In this document: in pieces, positions 46,535 through 58,880 of the stretch | How positions within the stretch are numbered: the stretch's first letter is position 1 | Layout of the letters: the number at the start of each line of letters is the position of its first letter | From: Orientallactaga sibirica | Taxonomy: Eukaryota > Chordata > Mammalia > Rodentia > Dipodidae | Length of the DNA: 64,000 nucleotides | Direction: 5' to 3' | Assembly (NCBI GenBank): GCA_036365145.1 | Contig: JAEOAD010000004.1 | Coordinates: 52,479,001 to 52,543,000, forward strand | The notes under the pieces: generated by a model | Seen by the model: only the letters and a program-made list of their open reading frames with translations | What the model was told of the DNA's origin: nothing | Databases searched by the model: none | Made by a program: the position numbers and the translations under genes

Positions 46535-47351
46535 TTCATTACTACTCTCAGTTTCAGGTATCCTGAGATTCTATAAACATGTTCTCTATGGGGGAAGATA
46601 CTGTATAACTTTAACTGATTTACATTAATTTGTGATTTAGCATTGCTCTGACATATTTGTAATCGTGTGCTTATTAAGCTAACAGTTTTTCTTGTAGGAA
46701 TTAAATAGATTGAGGAATAACAAATCAGAGAAGTAAGGACAAGGTCACAAAGCTGAGACTCAGTGAAGAAAGCATCACCTTAAGGAAATGAAGACAATGG
46801 AGCTGGGATTTAGAGTGGCTTTCCATCAACTGAGGGCCATTTCTTCTCACATAGCACAGTGCTCTCCTACACACAGAGTAACTGAGAAGAGAGTGTGTCT
46901 TTTTCCAGTGGCATGAAGTGATGGGTTAGTTCTTTAGTTTTTGATTGTGAGTTGGTTGTCATGGTTGAGGCTAACGAGCCAAACAAGGCTAGTGAACAAA
47001 ATGGGGTAAGTGGCCAATGAGAGAGAAGGGCCTGGACTTCAGAAGAGGCTTGTTCAGGGTTGGGTCTCAAAAGTATCACTGAGTACAGCAGTCTGTAAAT
47101 CGCAGCCTCTGGGCCATGTGTGAGGAGGGTGGCTTTTCAGCCTCCCAGAACAAATGGACACTGCACTGTAGAAGGAGTTGTCCTGAGGAATGATCGTGAA
47201 GTTCACTGCCTGAGGCCTTTACAGGCCGATAGCCCCATGGATTGAAGGAGGCTCTGAGTCCCTAGGACTGTTTATTGAGAATTACAAAATAACAGATAGT
47301 GGGGTTTGACCTGAGCAGAATAACCTTTTCCATTCACCTCTAAATTTATTT
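46534..47351. other. Intron sequence without recognised features
   Basis: Unique-looking. Confidence 0.4.
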
Positions 47352-47467
47352 TTGTTTGTTTGTTTTGTTTTTGAAATATAACTGACTTTGCTATATTGCC
47401 CAGTCAAACCCAGTCCTCTAGCCTCATCCTGCCAAGTAGCTGGGACCACAAGTTCATGCCACCCCTA
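47352..47467 (-). mobile_element. Old B1/proto-B1-like SINE
   Basis: 'ctatattgcccagtcaaacc' and 'ccaagtagctgggaccacaa' are closer to the ancestral 7SL-like form than to the younger B1s here. Confidence 0.6.
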
Positions 47468-47757
47468 ATTTATGGGAGAGAGAAAGACTTGAACCACCCT
47501 GAGCCTGAGGCTCAAAATGTGATGGCCTTACTGGGGAGAGACAAAGCGAACAGTGGTTTTCCGTTTAGTCCTACATGCATTTGAAGACGTTTGCCCCTTA
47601 GTGGAGGATGACTTCAATGTATATTTCAGTTAAAACTACTTAGTAGGTTAGGGCTTTGTTAGGATGGCAAGAGATATAACTGCTCATGTAATTTTCCTTC
47701 GTGCCCTTCCTCCATCCTTGATCTTTACTTTCTACACAGAAAATTCATGGTGGAAGG

Positions 47758-48747
47758 GAATTTATTTTATTAGTTATGTAGATAGCGTGTATACAGTCAT
47801 GCTGGTACCATCATTAGCCTCCTCCCTGTCCTCCCCCCTCTGAAGGGACTCTCCTCGTTGGGGAATGTGGGTCGTGCATTGTGGAGGTAGCCATCAGTTA
47901 TGTGTAAAAGGCAATGTCTCTGTGCATAGTGTCCCAACTTGTGGCTCTAACACTCTTTCCACCCCCTCTTCTGTGAATTTCTTTGAGCCATGCTGGGTTC
48001 GTTTTAGGTCTACTTCAGTGATGAGGTCAAGGGAGCCTCTGTGTCTCTGGATTTCTGGTTTGGTAGGAGTTGAATGTTCTCTGTGTCTATCTCCTTCACC
48101 CTTGTGTTGGTACCTGGTTCACCAAGAAAGCAGCACTCTTGCTCATTTCCCCAATTACTCTAGGGTTTCAGCTGGGGCCCTGGTGAGGTGCAATGGGATG
48201 ATTGCTCAGGTTTTCTGTCAATCTGAAAAAGAGAAGCAAATTCTCCAACGGAGAGAGAAGTAAGCACTAGACAAATGGCATAAGCATTATTATTTTAGAG
48301 AGAATTTCATAGGTGTAGGCCCTCTTGTAGCCCATGATTGGTGGGAGTTTGATATTGGAGAGCGGGCTCATTTTTGGATGTGGTTCTGACTTGTGTTTCT
48401 CAGTTCCAGTGGGTTCATTTCACTGAGTGGATCTGTTAGCCAAATCAAGGGCAGTTGGTTACCCACCATGGCTGTGTGCCACTATTGCCTTTATGTGAGC
48501 ATCACGTCAGGTTGTTTGCTGCTGAGTAGCTTAGACCACGAGTTGATTGGACAGATATTGGTCATTTTCCCCCAGTTGCTCATGTAGCACCTTCTGGCAC
48601 TAGTCAAGCTAACTGTCTGGGGACTGACTGTCTTCCAGATTCCAGCCAGGTCACTTCATGTTCCATACCAACAGCATATGGTGTGGAAGGGAATTTTTAA
48701 AAGCTAGTTTATCTAACTCCTAGGATTGGAACAAACTCTCAATTAAG
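47758..48747 (-). mobile_element. L1 3'-UTR-like fragment, copy A
   Basis: Contains 'tgtgggtcgtgcattgtgga', 'cttgtagcccatgattggtg' and 'gagtggatctgttagccaaa'. Related to 49565-50525. Confidence 0.5.
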
Positions 48748-49560
48748 TACCCAAACAGCAATTTCTATGCATTATTATCTCCAATGAATTTAATATTAGA
48801 ACTGAAAGCAACTTATTGGGGCTGATAGAAATTCATTAGGCCAAGTAATGTTGTGTTCTGTTAACAAACTATGTGAGTGATGTAGTATCACAGCCAAATA
48901 TTGACATGTCACTTCACACATGATATAACTATTTTAAAAATAAGCTTTGCAACTATGTATTAGAATAAGGGTTCCAGTATAGCTGTGTGCTTAGAATACA
49001 CTATCAAAATAACGGCATTTATCTGTTTTCTCTATTCAAGGAAGAATGTGAATGAGTCTTGTTTGTAAAATTCAGAAAAGTGACGCTACTTCTACCCACA
49101 ATATCCAAGCAGATGAGATGAAATTGTACTGTAGATAAGGCACATTTCATTTGGGTGTATATCCATGCCAAGGAGCTTGTCTGTGCTGTATGTCAGAAAA
49201 CTAAATATTAATTTGTGCTAGTTCATGATTGAATGAGTAGTTACTTTATGGCTTTTCCCGTCTCCCAGCTGTTGGACTTGCTTTATTTTAGTTTAATGTG
49301 ACTTAAAGTCATGTGATTGGTTTTCTATCCATATTGACACATTCAGTGAAATGCAGTTTCCTTCAAGGTAGCTCAGTGAAAACACAGTGAGGTGAGTGTG
49401 TGTAACCCAGATTAGGGCTCTTGTTGATCCTAACCATGGCAACACCTTGAGTTTGGATGTTCACCTTCAGTACCATGAGAATTTTTTTTTTTTTGCTGTT
49501 TATAAGCCACTCAGTCTATGGTTATAGCAGTTCACATTGTTTAAGACAGGACCTTTTTTT
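48748..49560. other. Intron sequence without recognised features
   Basis: Repeat-poor, with a T-run at 49483-49494. Confidence 0.4.
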
Positions 49561-49564
49561 TTAG

Positions 49565-50525
49565 AATATAGCATTTTCTTTTTATTAGATATGGTCATAT
49601 TTTGTATGTAAACAATCACATTTTGGTACCATCCTTTCCCTCCTCCCTGCCCCTTTTCTGAAGAGGCCTTCCTCATTGGGGATACAGGTCAACCCAATGG
49701 GGATTGTGGGTCATGCATATGGGAGGGGAAGAAGGTTAAATGGGATAACCATTATTAATTTAGAGAGAATTAAAAGAGTGTAGACCGTCTTATAGTCTAA
49801 GGTTAGTGGGAGTTTGACAATGGAAAGCAGAATCATTATCTGATACGATTCTGACTTCTTTCCCAGTTCCAATATGGTTTCCTTTCCACTGAGCGGATCT
49901 GTTAGCCAATCCAAGAGCAGTTGGTTACCCACCACCACTAGCTGCATGTGTCAGGTTGATTGCACTTAGTGTTGATTGGACAGTTGTTGGTCATCTCCCA
50001 GTTGTTGCACCTTTTAGTCAAGCTAACTGTCTGGGGACTGACTGTCTTCCAGATTCCAGCCAGGTCACTTCATGTTCCATGCCAACAGCATATGGTGTGG
50101 AAGGTAATTTTTACAAGCTAGTTTATCTAACTCCTAGGATTGGAATAAACTCTCAATGCTGGGCACTTTTTCCTGGAAGCTCATGTAGTGCCTTCTAGCA
50201 CTTAATGGGCTAATTGTCTGGGGACTGGCTCTCCTATGGATTCCAACCAGGTCTCTCTATGGTTCTGTCAACAGCATTTAGTGTTTTCAGCAGTAGGGTC
50301 TTACCATTAACCTCTGGTGGGTAATCAAGTGCTCTGACAGAAGTCTGTCTTATTTGTTTTGGGAGATCTAGTAGATCTCTGATCAACAGCTCAGTGTGGA
50401 TGTAGACCACATCCTGGTACAGGGAAATATAGGCCAGTGCCAAGGGAAAGAAAAATGAAAGAGAGAGAAGAAATAGAAATAGGAGAAATTTGACATTAGG
50501 TTTCATCTCACCCTCTGCAGGGCCC
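49565..50525 (-). mobile_element. L1 3'-UTR-like fragment, copy B
   Basis: T-rich left end, then the same order as copy A. Interrupted at 50014-50156 by a nearly identical copy of 48602-48747. Confidence 0.55.
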
Positions 50526-52534
50526 TTCTATTCAGGTGCTCCTCCTAAGGTTCCACCTTTTAGTGTGACTTCCAGGATATAGTATTCTATGGTACCAGTT
50601 CCATTTAGGTTCAGTTTTGTGCCCCCCCCTGACCTTTTCCTTTCCCCCAAGCCGAACCCTCCCTACTGTCCAAGCCTCAAGATGCTACAGAAGGGTGTTT
50701 TCTTGAAGCACAAAGTATAGTATATCCCGGGAGGATGACTAAAGATGTAATACTCATAGACTTCTATAAATAGTACATGGATACTAATCTTATATTTTAA
50801 GTCCTATAAAATGTCTATGAGTGTGTGTATTGACTGCAAGAGACCTCTGTGTAATAGGATAAGTTCCTTCAGCATACAGAAATTGTGATTCTGCTGTAAT
50901 ATAGAGCCATAAGTACTGCTAACTGAATTTTCTCCAGAAGAAATTTCTGTAATGGCTTTTCTAAATAAGGGATTCTAACAAAAGTATCTTGGAAGTTTAA
51001 ACAGAAGCCATCACTTTCTTAACATAACCTTCCCTGCAGCAGGCTGAGCATTTAACATTATTGTACTGGTTTTAGAAACATTTTCCTAAAAATAGGTCTT
51101 CAGTTTGTTAATCTTCTGTCAAGTAGAAAAAGATGGCTGAAAATAAGAATGGAGGTATAATTTGAACAGGATGGAGTAAAGTCTGCCATGGTGAGAACTA
51201 CCTGAACAACCACAGAGACCTACTCTGCAGGTTTATTCACTCATTTACTGCATCTGTTTATTCTGGTTTATTTGTTCAGTCAGTATCACGGTTGCATAGT
51301 CACATCTCACTGGTACTTGGACTAGGGGTCGACTATTGCATCATCTGCCACAGTTACTCTGAAGAATACTTTTCTCTCTCCACCTACATAAAGCTCTGTA
51401 ATGATATCCACATTTTCTTCCTCAACATTTCTGCTGTGACCACTAGCATAAACAGCAGAGCCGACCAGATGGTCTGTTGATTTCAGGAGAGAAATTCTTT
51501 GGCCCTTGTTTAATTCAGTACTTTTTCTCAATCTGCTCAGGAGTGTTCATGAGTGAACAGAAGGATGCTGCTGTGAGGACGAGGGGAGCTGGCAACATTT
51601 CTATATTTCTTGCTCATCCTTAGCTGGACAATGATGTTAATTTTCTTTGCTTTATAAGACCATTAAGTCACTCATTAAAATAATCAAAAACATTTTACAT
51701 AGGACATCAAATTTTCAAAAGTCACTGTAGGATTAAAGTTTGATACCTATATAGAATCTCAGGAGATGATCTGTTAAATGATGAGAATGCATCTTCTCAT
51801 CTGGCTTTCAAGTGTGTTGTTTGAGTGTGAAAAGTTCTCCATAGACTCTTGTGTTTGAATACTTGGTCTCTAGCTCTTGGCCCTATTGATGGAGATTGTG
51901 GAACCTACAAGTAGGGTCTAGTTGGCAGATGTAGGCAGCTAAGGGTAGACCTCAATGGTGATGTCCAGGCCTGTTTCCTGTCCCATTTCTGCTTCCTGAT
52001 CTGCAGAGGTACAAGGAGCTGTCTGCTCTCAGTCCCACTACTCTTGACAATGCCATCCCTGCTGCTGTGCCATCCCTGCCCTGATGCACCATAGTTCCTG
52101 AAGCCACGAGCCAATGCCACCCCTCCTCCTTTAACTTGTTTATTTCTCGTGTTTTGTCCCCACTAGGAAAACCAATATATCCACCAGGGCAGTAATATAT
52201 AAGGATAGGAATGAGTAGGTAAGAAGTCATAAAGGCATGCATGGGTTCTCTTTAGAATTGCATGGTTTATTTCAACATTTCCATGACAAGCATTATCTTT
52301 GGGAAGGTCTTGCTGGACTCTCTACCCTCTAGTATTGACCTACCGCAGTGACTACATATCCCTCAACTTCATGTGCTATTTTTACTTCTGTAGAAAAAAA
52401 AAAAAAAAAGTCTGATATAGTTTTCCCTCCAACTAGTTCTGATATCTAGAATAAAAATTGTCATTGGAAACTAACCCAAAATGTCACATTCTGAACTGTA
52501 AGGTTAACAGATTCAGAAAATAAAAATGAATGAT
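50526..52534. other. Intron sequence without recognised features
   Basis: 2 kb, repeat-poor; A16 at 52394-52409. Confidence 0.45.
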
Positions 52535-52682
52535 TTTATTTTATTTTATTTTTTTTGCTTTTTTGAGGTAGGGCCTCACTGTAGCTCAGGTTGACCTGGA
52601 ATTCACTATGTAGTCTCAGGGTGGCCTCAAACTTCTGCCTCCTGAGTGCTGGGATTAAAAGTGTGCACCACAACGCCTGGCC
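52535..52682 (-). mobile_element. B1 SINE
   Basis: 'gaggtagggcctcactgtag', 'gaattcactatgtagtctca' and 'ccacaacgcctggcc'. Confidence 0.9.
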
Positions 52683-52791
52683 AAAAATGAATGATTTTTT
52701 TTTTTTTTGACATTGAATTCCTTATTGGAGTTTAAACTAATTGGCTGCCTAACTGACCCCTCCTCCATACCTACATTTTTATACAATTTTA

Positions 52792-52795
<4 letters not shown>

Positions 52796-52831
<36 letters not shown>
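52796..52831. repeat. (TG)n microsatellite
   Basis: About 18 TG units. Confidence 0.97.
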
Positions 52832-52832
<1 letters not shown>

Positions 52833-52950
52833 ATGTGTTGGAATTCCAGGATCTCTTGAAGCTGCAAATGAATGCCCATTTGACTTTACATGGGTGACTG
52901 GGAAATTGAACCTAGGCTGATAGCACCTTTAACCACTAAGCCATCTTCCT
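52832..52950 (-). mobile_element. DIP-type SINE, shortened
   Basis: 'agctgcaaatgaa', 'ggaaattgaacctaggct', 'aaccactaagccatcttcct'. Internal deletions. Confidence 0.75.
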
Positions 52951-54709
52951 CCTCTTCCTTCATTGACAATATTATTTGCTGCCTATGGTAAGAGAATTGG
53001 CTAATATAAGCAATATAACATTTTATGTCAATTTCTATATCAAAGGCATTCCTATGATAGACAATTACTATAGAGACATTTCAGGTAATAGTATCACAAT
53101 AAACTGATTTATTATAATATTATTATTATTAGCTAAAGAAAATTTACTTTATATAGAGAAACTATCATGAATAATTACTTCCCAAGATAATGACTATCCA
53201 GCAAAGTGCTTGATACAGACAGGATATTCATTATGGAAAGGCTATTTTTTATAGAATGTCTTCACTTGTCCCTTCCTTTATTTTGTAATTTAGCTAGGTA
53301 TAGAATTCAAAAGTCAAGATAATTTTGCTTCCAGATCATTGAAATTATGAATCCTTTGTCATACAATATTAATTTTTGTAGATAAAAGGGTGAATTTTAA
53401 TTCCTGTTAATTTGTAAAACTTTTTGTTTTAATTCATTTGTTGTTGTCTAATCTTTTCTTTGGAATCTTTATCCTATTGTTGGTTTATGATATTTCACTA
53501 TAACCTTAAAATTATTTTGTAAAAAACCCAACTTGATTCCTGCTTTGTAAACTCATTTAATCTCAAACCTACAATCATTTATTTAGGCTCAAAGAACATT
53601 ATGTGTTTCATTGTTTGTTTTTTTCTCTTCTGTTTTTCCCTTCTGGGTCAAATTTTTGCCAAGCATTGTCAGTCTTGTGGTTTTGAACATGTTAACTTCT
53701 CACAACTTAGATCATCAGTTACCTTATTATAAAGTGGAAATATAATCCCCAGAAGGTCAGGGCTCAGTACAGCAATCATTCTTTCTCCTTCAGACACTTT
53801 GCTTCCTTCAGCTTATCATTGTGATCAAGGCACTGAAATCTAAATATAAACTTCTGACTCTTGAACTGATGTTTAGGCTGTTTTTAGCATGAAGCTTATT
53901 GAACATGATTCTGGTCTTCCTGAAGGTAGCAGTAGCTCATTTGTGAAAGCTCTTTAAATATGGTAGCCTCGGTATTATGTGGGAAATACAGAGGTTAATC
54001 CCTAGAAAGGTATCAACATATGCTTACAAATGGGAAGTAGGGCAGTTCTTTGAGTTTGCTTGAATGTAGAGATTGATATAATGAACAGTGGTATCTAAAA
54101 TATTTCCACATAGCCTTATCTGATGAATTAACTGCCAGTTTGACCTTCCCAAAAGAACAGCTTTGGCTACAGCCTATTCCTTCTTAAAATCTTCATTAGG
54201 TACTGGTTGCCTACAATGTTAACTTCAGATTGACCCCTCCGCCTAATTTTCAAGCTATTCAAAGATTGATTCTAGTGAAATCTTCCAATTTTGTATCCCC
54301 TACTCTGTGTATATTCCTTCACCGAAATCCCAATATATTACTCTGTTTCCTACATCTTTCATATACGGTTACCTTACACTGGGATTCTCTGACTTGCCAT
54401 CAAACCAGTGAATTTCTTTTTAAAAATCTGATTCCATGGCCTTACAAAGCATTTTCCAGCTTCTGTTATGCCATATTCTACTCTCTTTTACTTTTAACCC
54501 TAGAGCCTATAATTTATTAGTGCATCTCTTATAGCATAAAGCCCACCACATCAGGGTGACTTTAGGTGGAAACTGAGCACACTTATTTATGGTGTGCTGA
54601 GATCATCTGTCTGGTGAGCATGGTGGCATGAACAGGGGGACAGTGTTCTACAATCATGCTGTGTCAAAGGGCTTGGAAGACAGCAAATTAATTTGCGATT
54701 GTGTCACTA
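52951..54709. other. Intron sequence without recognised features
   Basis: 1.75 kb, AT-rich and repeat-poor. A 96-codon open frame at 54230-54520 shows no known family. Confidence 0.45.
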
Positions 54710-55075
54710 ACTTTCTTGTTGCTCTGACAAAATACCTGAACAAAATCAGCTTAAGGGAGGAAGATCTTATTTCAGTTTACAGTTCCAGGTTACAGTCCAT
54801 CATGGCAGGAAAGATCTGACTGGCCACTGTCTAGCAGTGAGGGAGCAGAACAGAGTAATGAAGGCTTGTATGACCAGCTGCCCTGCTTCTTTTCATACAG
54901 CCGAGGAGCCCAGCCTATGAGATGGTGCCATTCACAGTTAGGGAGGTTCCTTTCACCTCAAATAATCAAATTTAGTACATCCTTCACAGACATAACATAA
55001 CATAAAATAACATAACAGGTATTTTGTTTCAGACAAGTTGACAACCAGAAATTAACCATGACAAGTCCACCCTTT
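54710..55075 (-). mobile_element. LTR, rodent MaLR type
   Basis: 'cttgttgctctgacaaaata', 'cagtccatcatggcaggaaa', 'gcccagcctatgagatggtg' and 'gacaagttgacaaccagaaa' follow the known order of rodent MaLR LTR complements. Confidence 0.65.
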
Positions 55076-55087
55076 CAACTTGAAACT

Positions 55088-55560
55088 TTTTAAAAAATAT
55101 TTTTTATTGACAGCTTCCCTAAATATAGACAATAAACCATTATAATTTCCCCTCTCACCTCCATTCTTCTTCTCTCAGATCCACCCTCTATTGAATCTCT
55201 TCTTCCAATACGTCTTTCTTCTATTTTGATGTCATCTCTTCCTCCTATTATGAAGGTCTTGTGTAGGTAGTGTTAAACACTGTGAGGTCATGAATATCAA
55301 GGCCATTTTGTGTATGGAAATTGTTTTATAATCAGTCCTACCCTTCCTTTGGCTCTAAAATTCTTTCCACGACCTCTTCTGCAATGGGCCCTAAGCTCCT
55401 GAGTCTTGGAGGGTGTGATAGAGATCTTAGGCCTGATCACTCCACTGTCACTTCTCAGCACTGTGGTGACTTTTGAGTCACCCCAGTGGTCACCACCATC
55501 GGAAAAGGGAAGCTTCTCTAACTAAAAGTGAGAATAGCATTAATATATGGGTATAAATAC
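55088..55560 (-). mobile_element. L1 3'-UTR-like fragment
   Basis: 'tattgacagcttccctaaat', 'tcttgtgtaggtagtgttaa' and 'gagtcaccccagtggtcacc'. The T-rich left end marks the antisense 3' end. Confidence 0.6.
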
Positions 55561-55693
55561 AAAAATGTGCTTAGAGGGAAGTTTTCAACCATAATACTTT
55601 TAAGCTATAATCATCCATACCTTGTACACAAAAGCTCATGATCTTATCTTAGTTCAAAATACATTCTGTCCAAGTTCAAAATTCTTCATCGAA
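55561..55693. other. No recognisable feature
   Basis: Short AT-rich gap between repeats. Confidence 0.35.
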
Positions 55694-55879
55694 CAGGGTG
55701 TGGTGGTGCACACTTTTAATCCCAGCACTTGGGAGGCAGAGGTAGGAGGATCGCCGTGAGTTCAAGGCCACCCTGAGACTACATAGTGAATTCCAGGTCA
55801 GCCTGAGTTGAGTGAGACCTTACCTCAAAAACAAACAAACAAACAAACAAACAAACAAACAAACAAACAAACAAACAAA
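55694..55879 (+). mobile_element. B1 SINE with (CAAA)n tail
   Basis: Almost consensus; the tail at 55831-55879 is (ACAA)n. Confidence 0.93.
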
Positions 55880-55887
55880 GTCCTCAT

Positions 55888-55952
55888 AGGCCAGGCATGG
55901 TGGTGAACACCTGTAATTCCAGCATTCAGGAGGCAGAGGTAGGAGGATTTCT
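55888..55952 (+). mobile_element. B1 SINE, 5' half
   Basis: 'aggccaggcatggtggtgaa' to 'gtaggaggatttctgt', then abrupt end. Confidence 0.8.
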
Positions 55953-56180
55953 GTTCCCACTGATGGAATTGAAGATCTTGAAATATCAATCTCTGTTTCA
56001 GCATTTCTAGTTCAGGAACCTGGAACTTGTTTGATATGAAGATGAGTTGGGTACAACATTACATGAAAGTTTGTTTGCGTGACTTAACAGTATTCTGATG
56101 TTGATCATCTATATTTTCTTGTCTCCAGTCAGTCAGTAAGATGACATTGTTTTTTCAGAAAGGTCAACCTATTCCCCCAT
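55953..56180. other. No recognisable feature
   Basis: Unique-looking. Confidence 0.35.
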
Positions 56181-56397
56181 GTTTTTTTAAAAAAAATTTA
56201 TTTAGTTTATTTATTTGAGGGAGAGAAAGAGGCAGGTAGAAAAAGAGAGCGAGAATGGGTGTACTCCAGCCACTGCAAATGAACTCCAGATGCATACGCC
56301 ACCTTGTGCCTCTGGCTTACATGGGTACTGGGGAATCAAATCTGAGTCCTTATCCTTCACAGGCAAGTGCCTTAACCTCAAGCCATTTCTCCAGCCC
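56181..56397 (-). mobile_element. DIP-type SINE
   Basis: Tail side TTTATTTAG, body, and 'caagccatttctccagccc'. Confidence 0.9.
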
Positions 56398-56408
56398 ATC
56401 CCCTGTGG

Positions 56409-56588
56409 TTTTTTTTTTTTTTTTTTGTTGTTGTTTGTTTTTTTTTTTTTTTCTAGGTAGGGTCTCACTCTAGCCCAGGCTGACTGGAATTCACTCTGTA
56501 TTCTCCGGGTGGCCTCGAACTCATGGCTATCCTCCTACCTCTGCCTCCCAAGTGCTGGGATTAAAGGCGTGAGCCACCACGCCCGGCT
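56409..56588 (-). mobile_element. B1 SINE with long T-run
   Basis: T-runs 56408-56451, then near-consensus body ending 'gccaccacgcccggct'. Confidence 0.92.
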
Positions 56589-56637
56589 CCCCTGTGTGTT
56601 TGCAGCAACAATATTTAGGAGGATAGTACTTAGGTAT

Positions 56638-57360
56638 TGTTGCAGTCAGGTTCACATTACCGGCAGAAATCACCCGACCAGAGCAGTTTTTGTGAAAAAA
56701 AGGTTTATTTTGGCTTACAGACTCGAGGGGAAGCTTCACGATGGTAAGGGAAAATGAAGGCATGAACAGAGGGTGGACATCACCCCTGGGCCAACATAAG
56801 GTAGACAATAGCAACAGGAGAGTGTGCCAAACACTGGCATGGGGAAACTGGCTATAACACCTATAAGCCCACCCCCTACAATACACTGCCTCCAGGAGGC
56901 TTTAATCCCCAAATCTCCATCAGCTGGGGAACCTAGCATTCAGAACACCTAAGTTTATGGGGAAACACCTGAATCAAACCACCACATTCCGCTGCTGGCC
57001 CCCATGAACTGATAACCATCCATATGTAAAATGCAATGCATTCAGTCCATGTTTAAAAAGTCCCCATAGTTTTATCAATTTTAGTGATGTTCATACATTC
57101 TTATCATCCAAGATCTTTTAACTAAGTTATAATACCACCCCCCAGAAAAATCCATATTGATACAGAATACACATTCACACAGCAAAAGATGGCATTGGGC
57201 ATAGAAAGAAATATTCAACCAATACAAGATTTAAACAGGGTAAACATCGAACTCTGTAGCTCTAAGTCCAACAACTCTAGTCAGTGACAAAGCTCCAAGT
57301 CTGATAATTCTAACCAGCAATATGTCTCTAGAGTTCCACCCCTCCAAAAAGGTATCTTCC
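56638..57360 (-). mobile_element. MaLR-like 3' LTR plus internal sequence
   Basis: Read on the minus strand: internal region (57360 to 56987), a purine-rich priming tract (gggggccagcagcggaa), then the LTR (56986 to 56638, TGTGGTGG...CTGCAACA, 349 bp). The LTR belongs to the same subfamily as 34922. No 5' LTR is visible, so the element is 5' truncated. The internal part has no viral open frame. Confidence 0.75.
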
Positions 57361-58250
57361 CCCCAAATATTTTTAAATATTTTTTAAATATAGGAATTTA
57401 TTTCCAGTTATTCTTCTGGCAAATATCAAAAACTTTTCACTTTTTTTCAAGAAATTAGTGTCTTTAATTTTACATGAATGATTTTCCCCTTCTAAAAAAA
57501 ACAAAACAAAAAAAACCTTTTTGACAAATTCTTATAAAAAACCTTATTTTACAGATGAGGAAAGAAGTCCTAAGGAAGGAAGTCCTGGGAATACAATTGA
57601 AGTCTTTCAGTTTAATTCTAACACAATTTATATCAACATTAATAATAATATTAATAGCTGCTTATATAGAAGAGTAAAGAAATATATTTTAGCTGGCTTT
57701 TGGTGACTTTTTTTTTTTAAGCTGGTTGTGTGGACATGATTAATGCCAGTGGGAGGTGTCTCCCTGTAAGCAGGTGACATATTCATGTGAACAGGCCATA
57801 AAGCAAGGCTTCTCAGAAACTTGGTAGGAGAGGAGGGGCATGCATTATCTCCCTGATGCTGCCATAATAAGTTACAATAACAGTGGTTGAAACAACATAC
57901 TTTTTAATCATGCAGGACATATTGAAGGTCCATTTCATTAGAAAATATTACAGAGGAAGGATTCCTGGTGTCCTCATAAACAGTTCTAATTTCTGTTCAT
58001 TGTGTAAATAATGCTTCCTTGCTATTAGAATACATGGGGAAAATGGGTCATGTATCATAGAACACATTGCATGTAAAGCAGGTAAAATGGTTCAAGGGCA
58101 CATAAAACTAGTGAAAATGGTTCAGCGGTATGAATTACAGTATGTATTTTTTTAAGTTTAAAATATAACTTTGTTTTAGATATAATCTGATGTGAGCTGA
58201 CTAGAGAGCAGTCAGTGTTAGATTTGTGGATTACAGAAGTATACACTTTT
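57361..58250. other. Intron sequence without recognised features
   Basis: AT-rich, with A- and T-runs. Confidence 0.4.
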
Positions 58251-58254
58251 AAAG

Positions 58255-58500
58255 ATTTTAATTGAAAATTTTCATATCTGAACACACTATGAATTGGTTG
58301 TATTTCTATCAGGTTATCCTCTTTTGTCCCCTTTCCACTGACCCCATTCCACCAAGGACTTCCTCAGTGGAGGTATCAGCAATCACTGTGGGGTCCACAA
58401 AGTCAACTAGCCAGGCAAGATGTACCCACCAGTGTAATAGTGGCACATATGTTTTGGGGGTAATAAGCTTCTCTGAGATTTGATATGAGGCCCACTTGAA
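58255..58500 (-). mobile_element. L1 3'-UTR-like fragment
   Basis: 'aggttatcctcttttgtccc', 'ctcagtggaggtatcagcaa' and 'tttgatatgaggcccacttg'. Confidence 0.5.
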
Positions 58501-58686
58501 TTCACTCTGCCAAGAAATTCATACCTGTTACTGAAAATTAAGTCAGAAATCTATTCCTTGGAAGGTCATAGATCCTAAATGGAAGCATCCACTGTTTAGT
58601 ATGGATTCTTAAGAATTCATTGCTGGTGTTTGAGCAGTCAGAGTTAATGAATGACACTCTGTTTTTTTTTATATACTTATTATATA

Positions 58687-58880
58687 CTTTAATCCCAACA
58701 CTCAGGAGGCAGAGGTAGGAGGATTTCTGTGAGTTAGAGGCCAGCCTGGAATTGCAGAGTGAACTCAAGTTTAGCCTGGGACTACAGAGTGAATTCAAGG
58801 TTAGTCTGGGAGTTCAGAGTGAGTTCAAGGTTAACCTGGGTCTACAGAGTGAGTTCAAGGTTAGCCTGGATCTACAAAGT
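58687..58880 (+). mobile_element. B1 SINE with internal 30-bp tandem amplification
   Basis: Starts in 'tactttaatcccaacactca', normal to 'gaggccagcct', then units of exactly 30 bp: 58748-58777, 58778-58807, 58808-58837, 58838-58867, and a partial 58868-58880. Consensus unit: GG-CTACAGAGTGAGTTCAAG-GTTAGCCTG-like. Confidence 0.9.
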
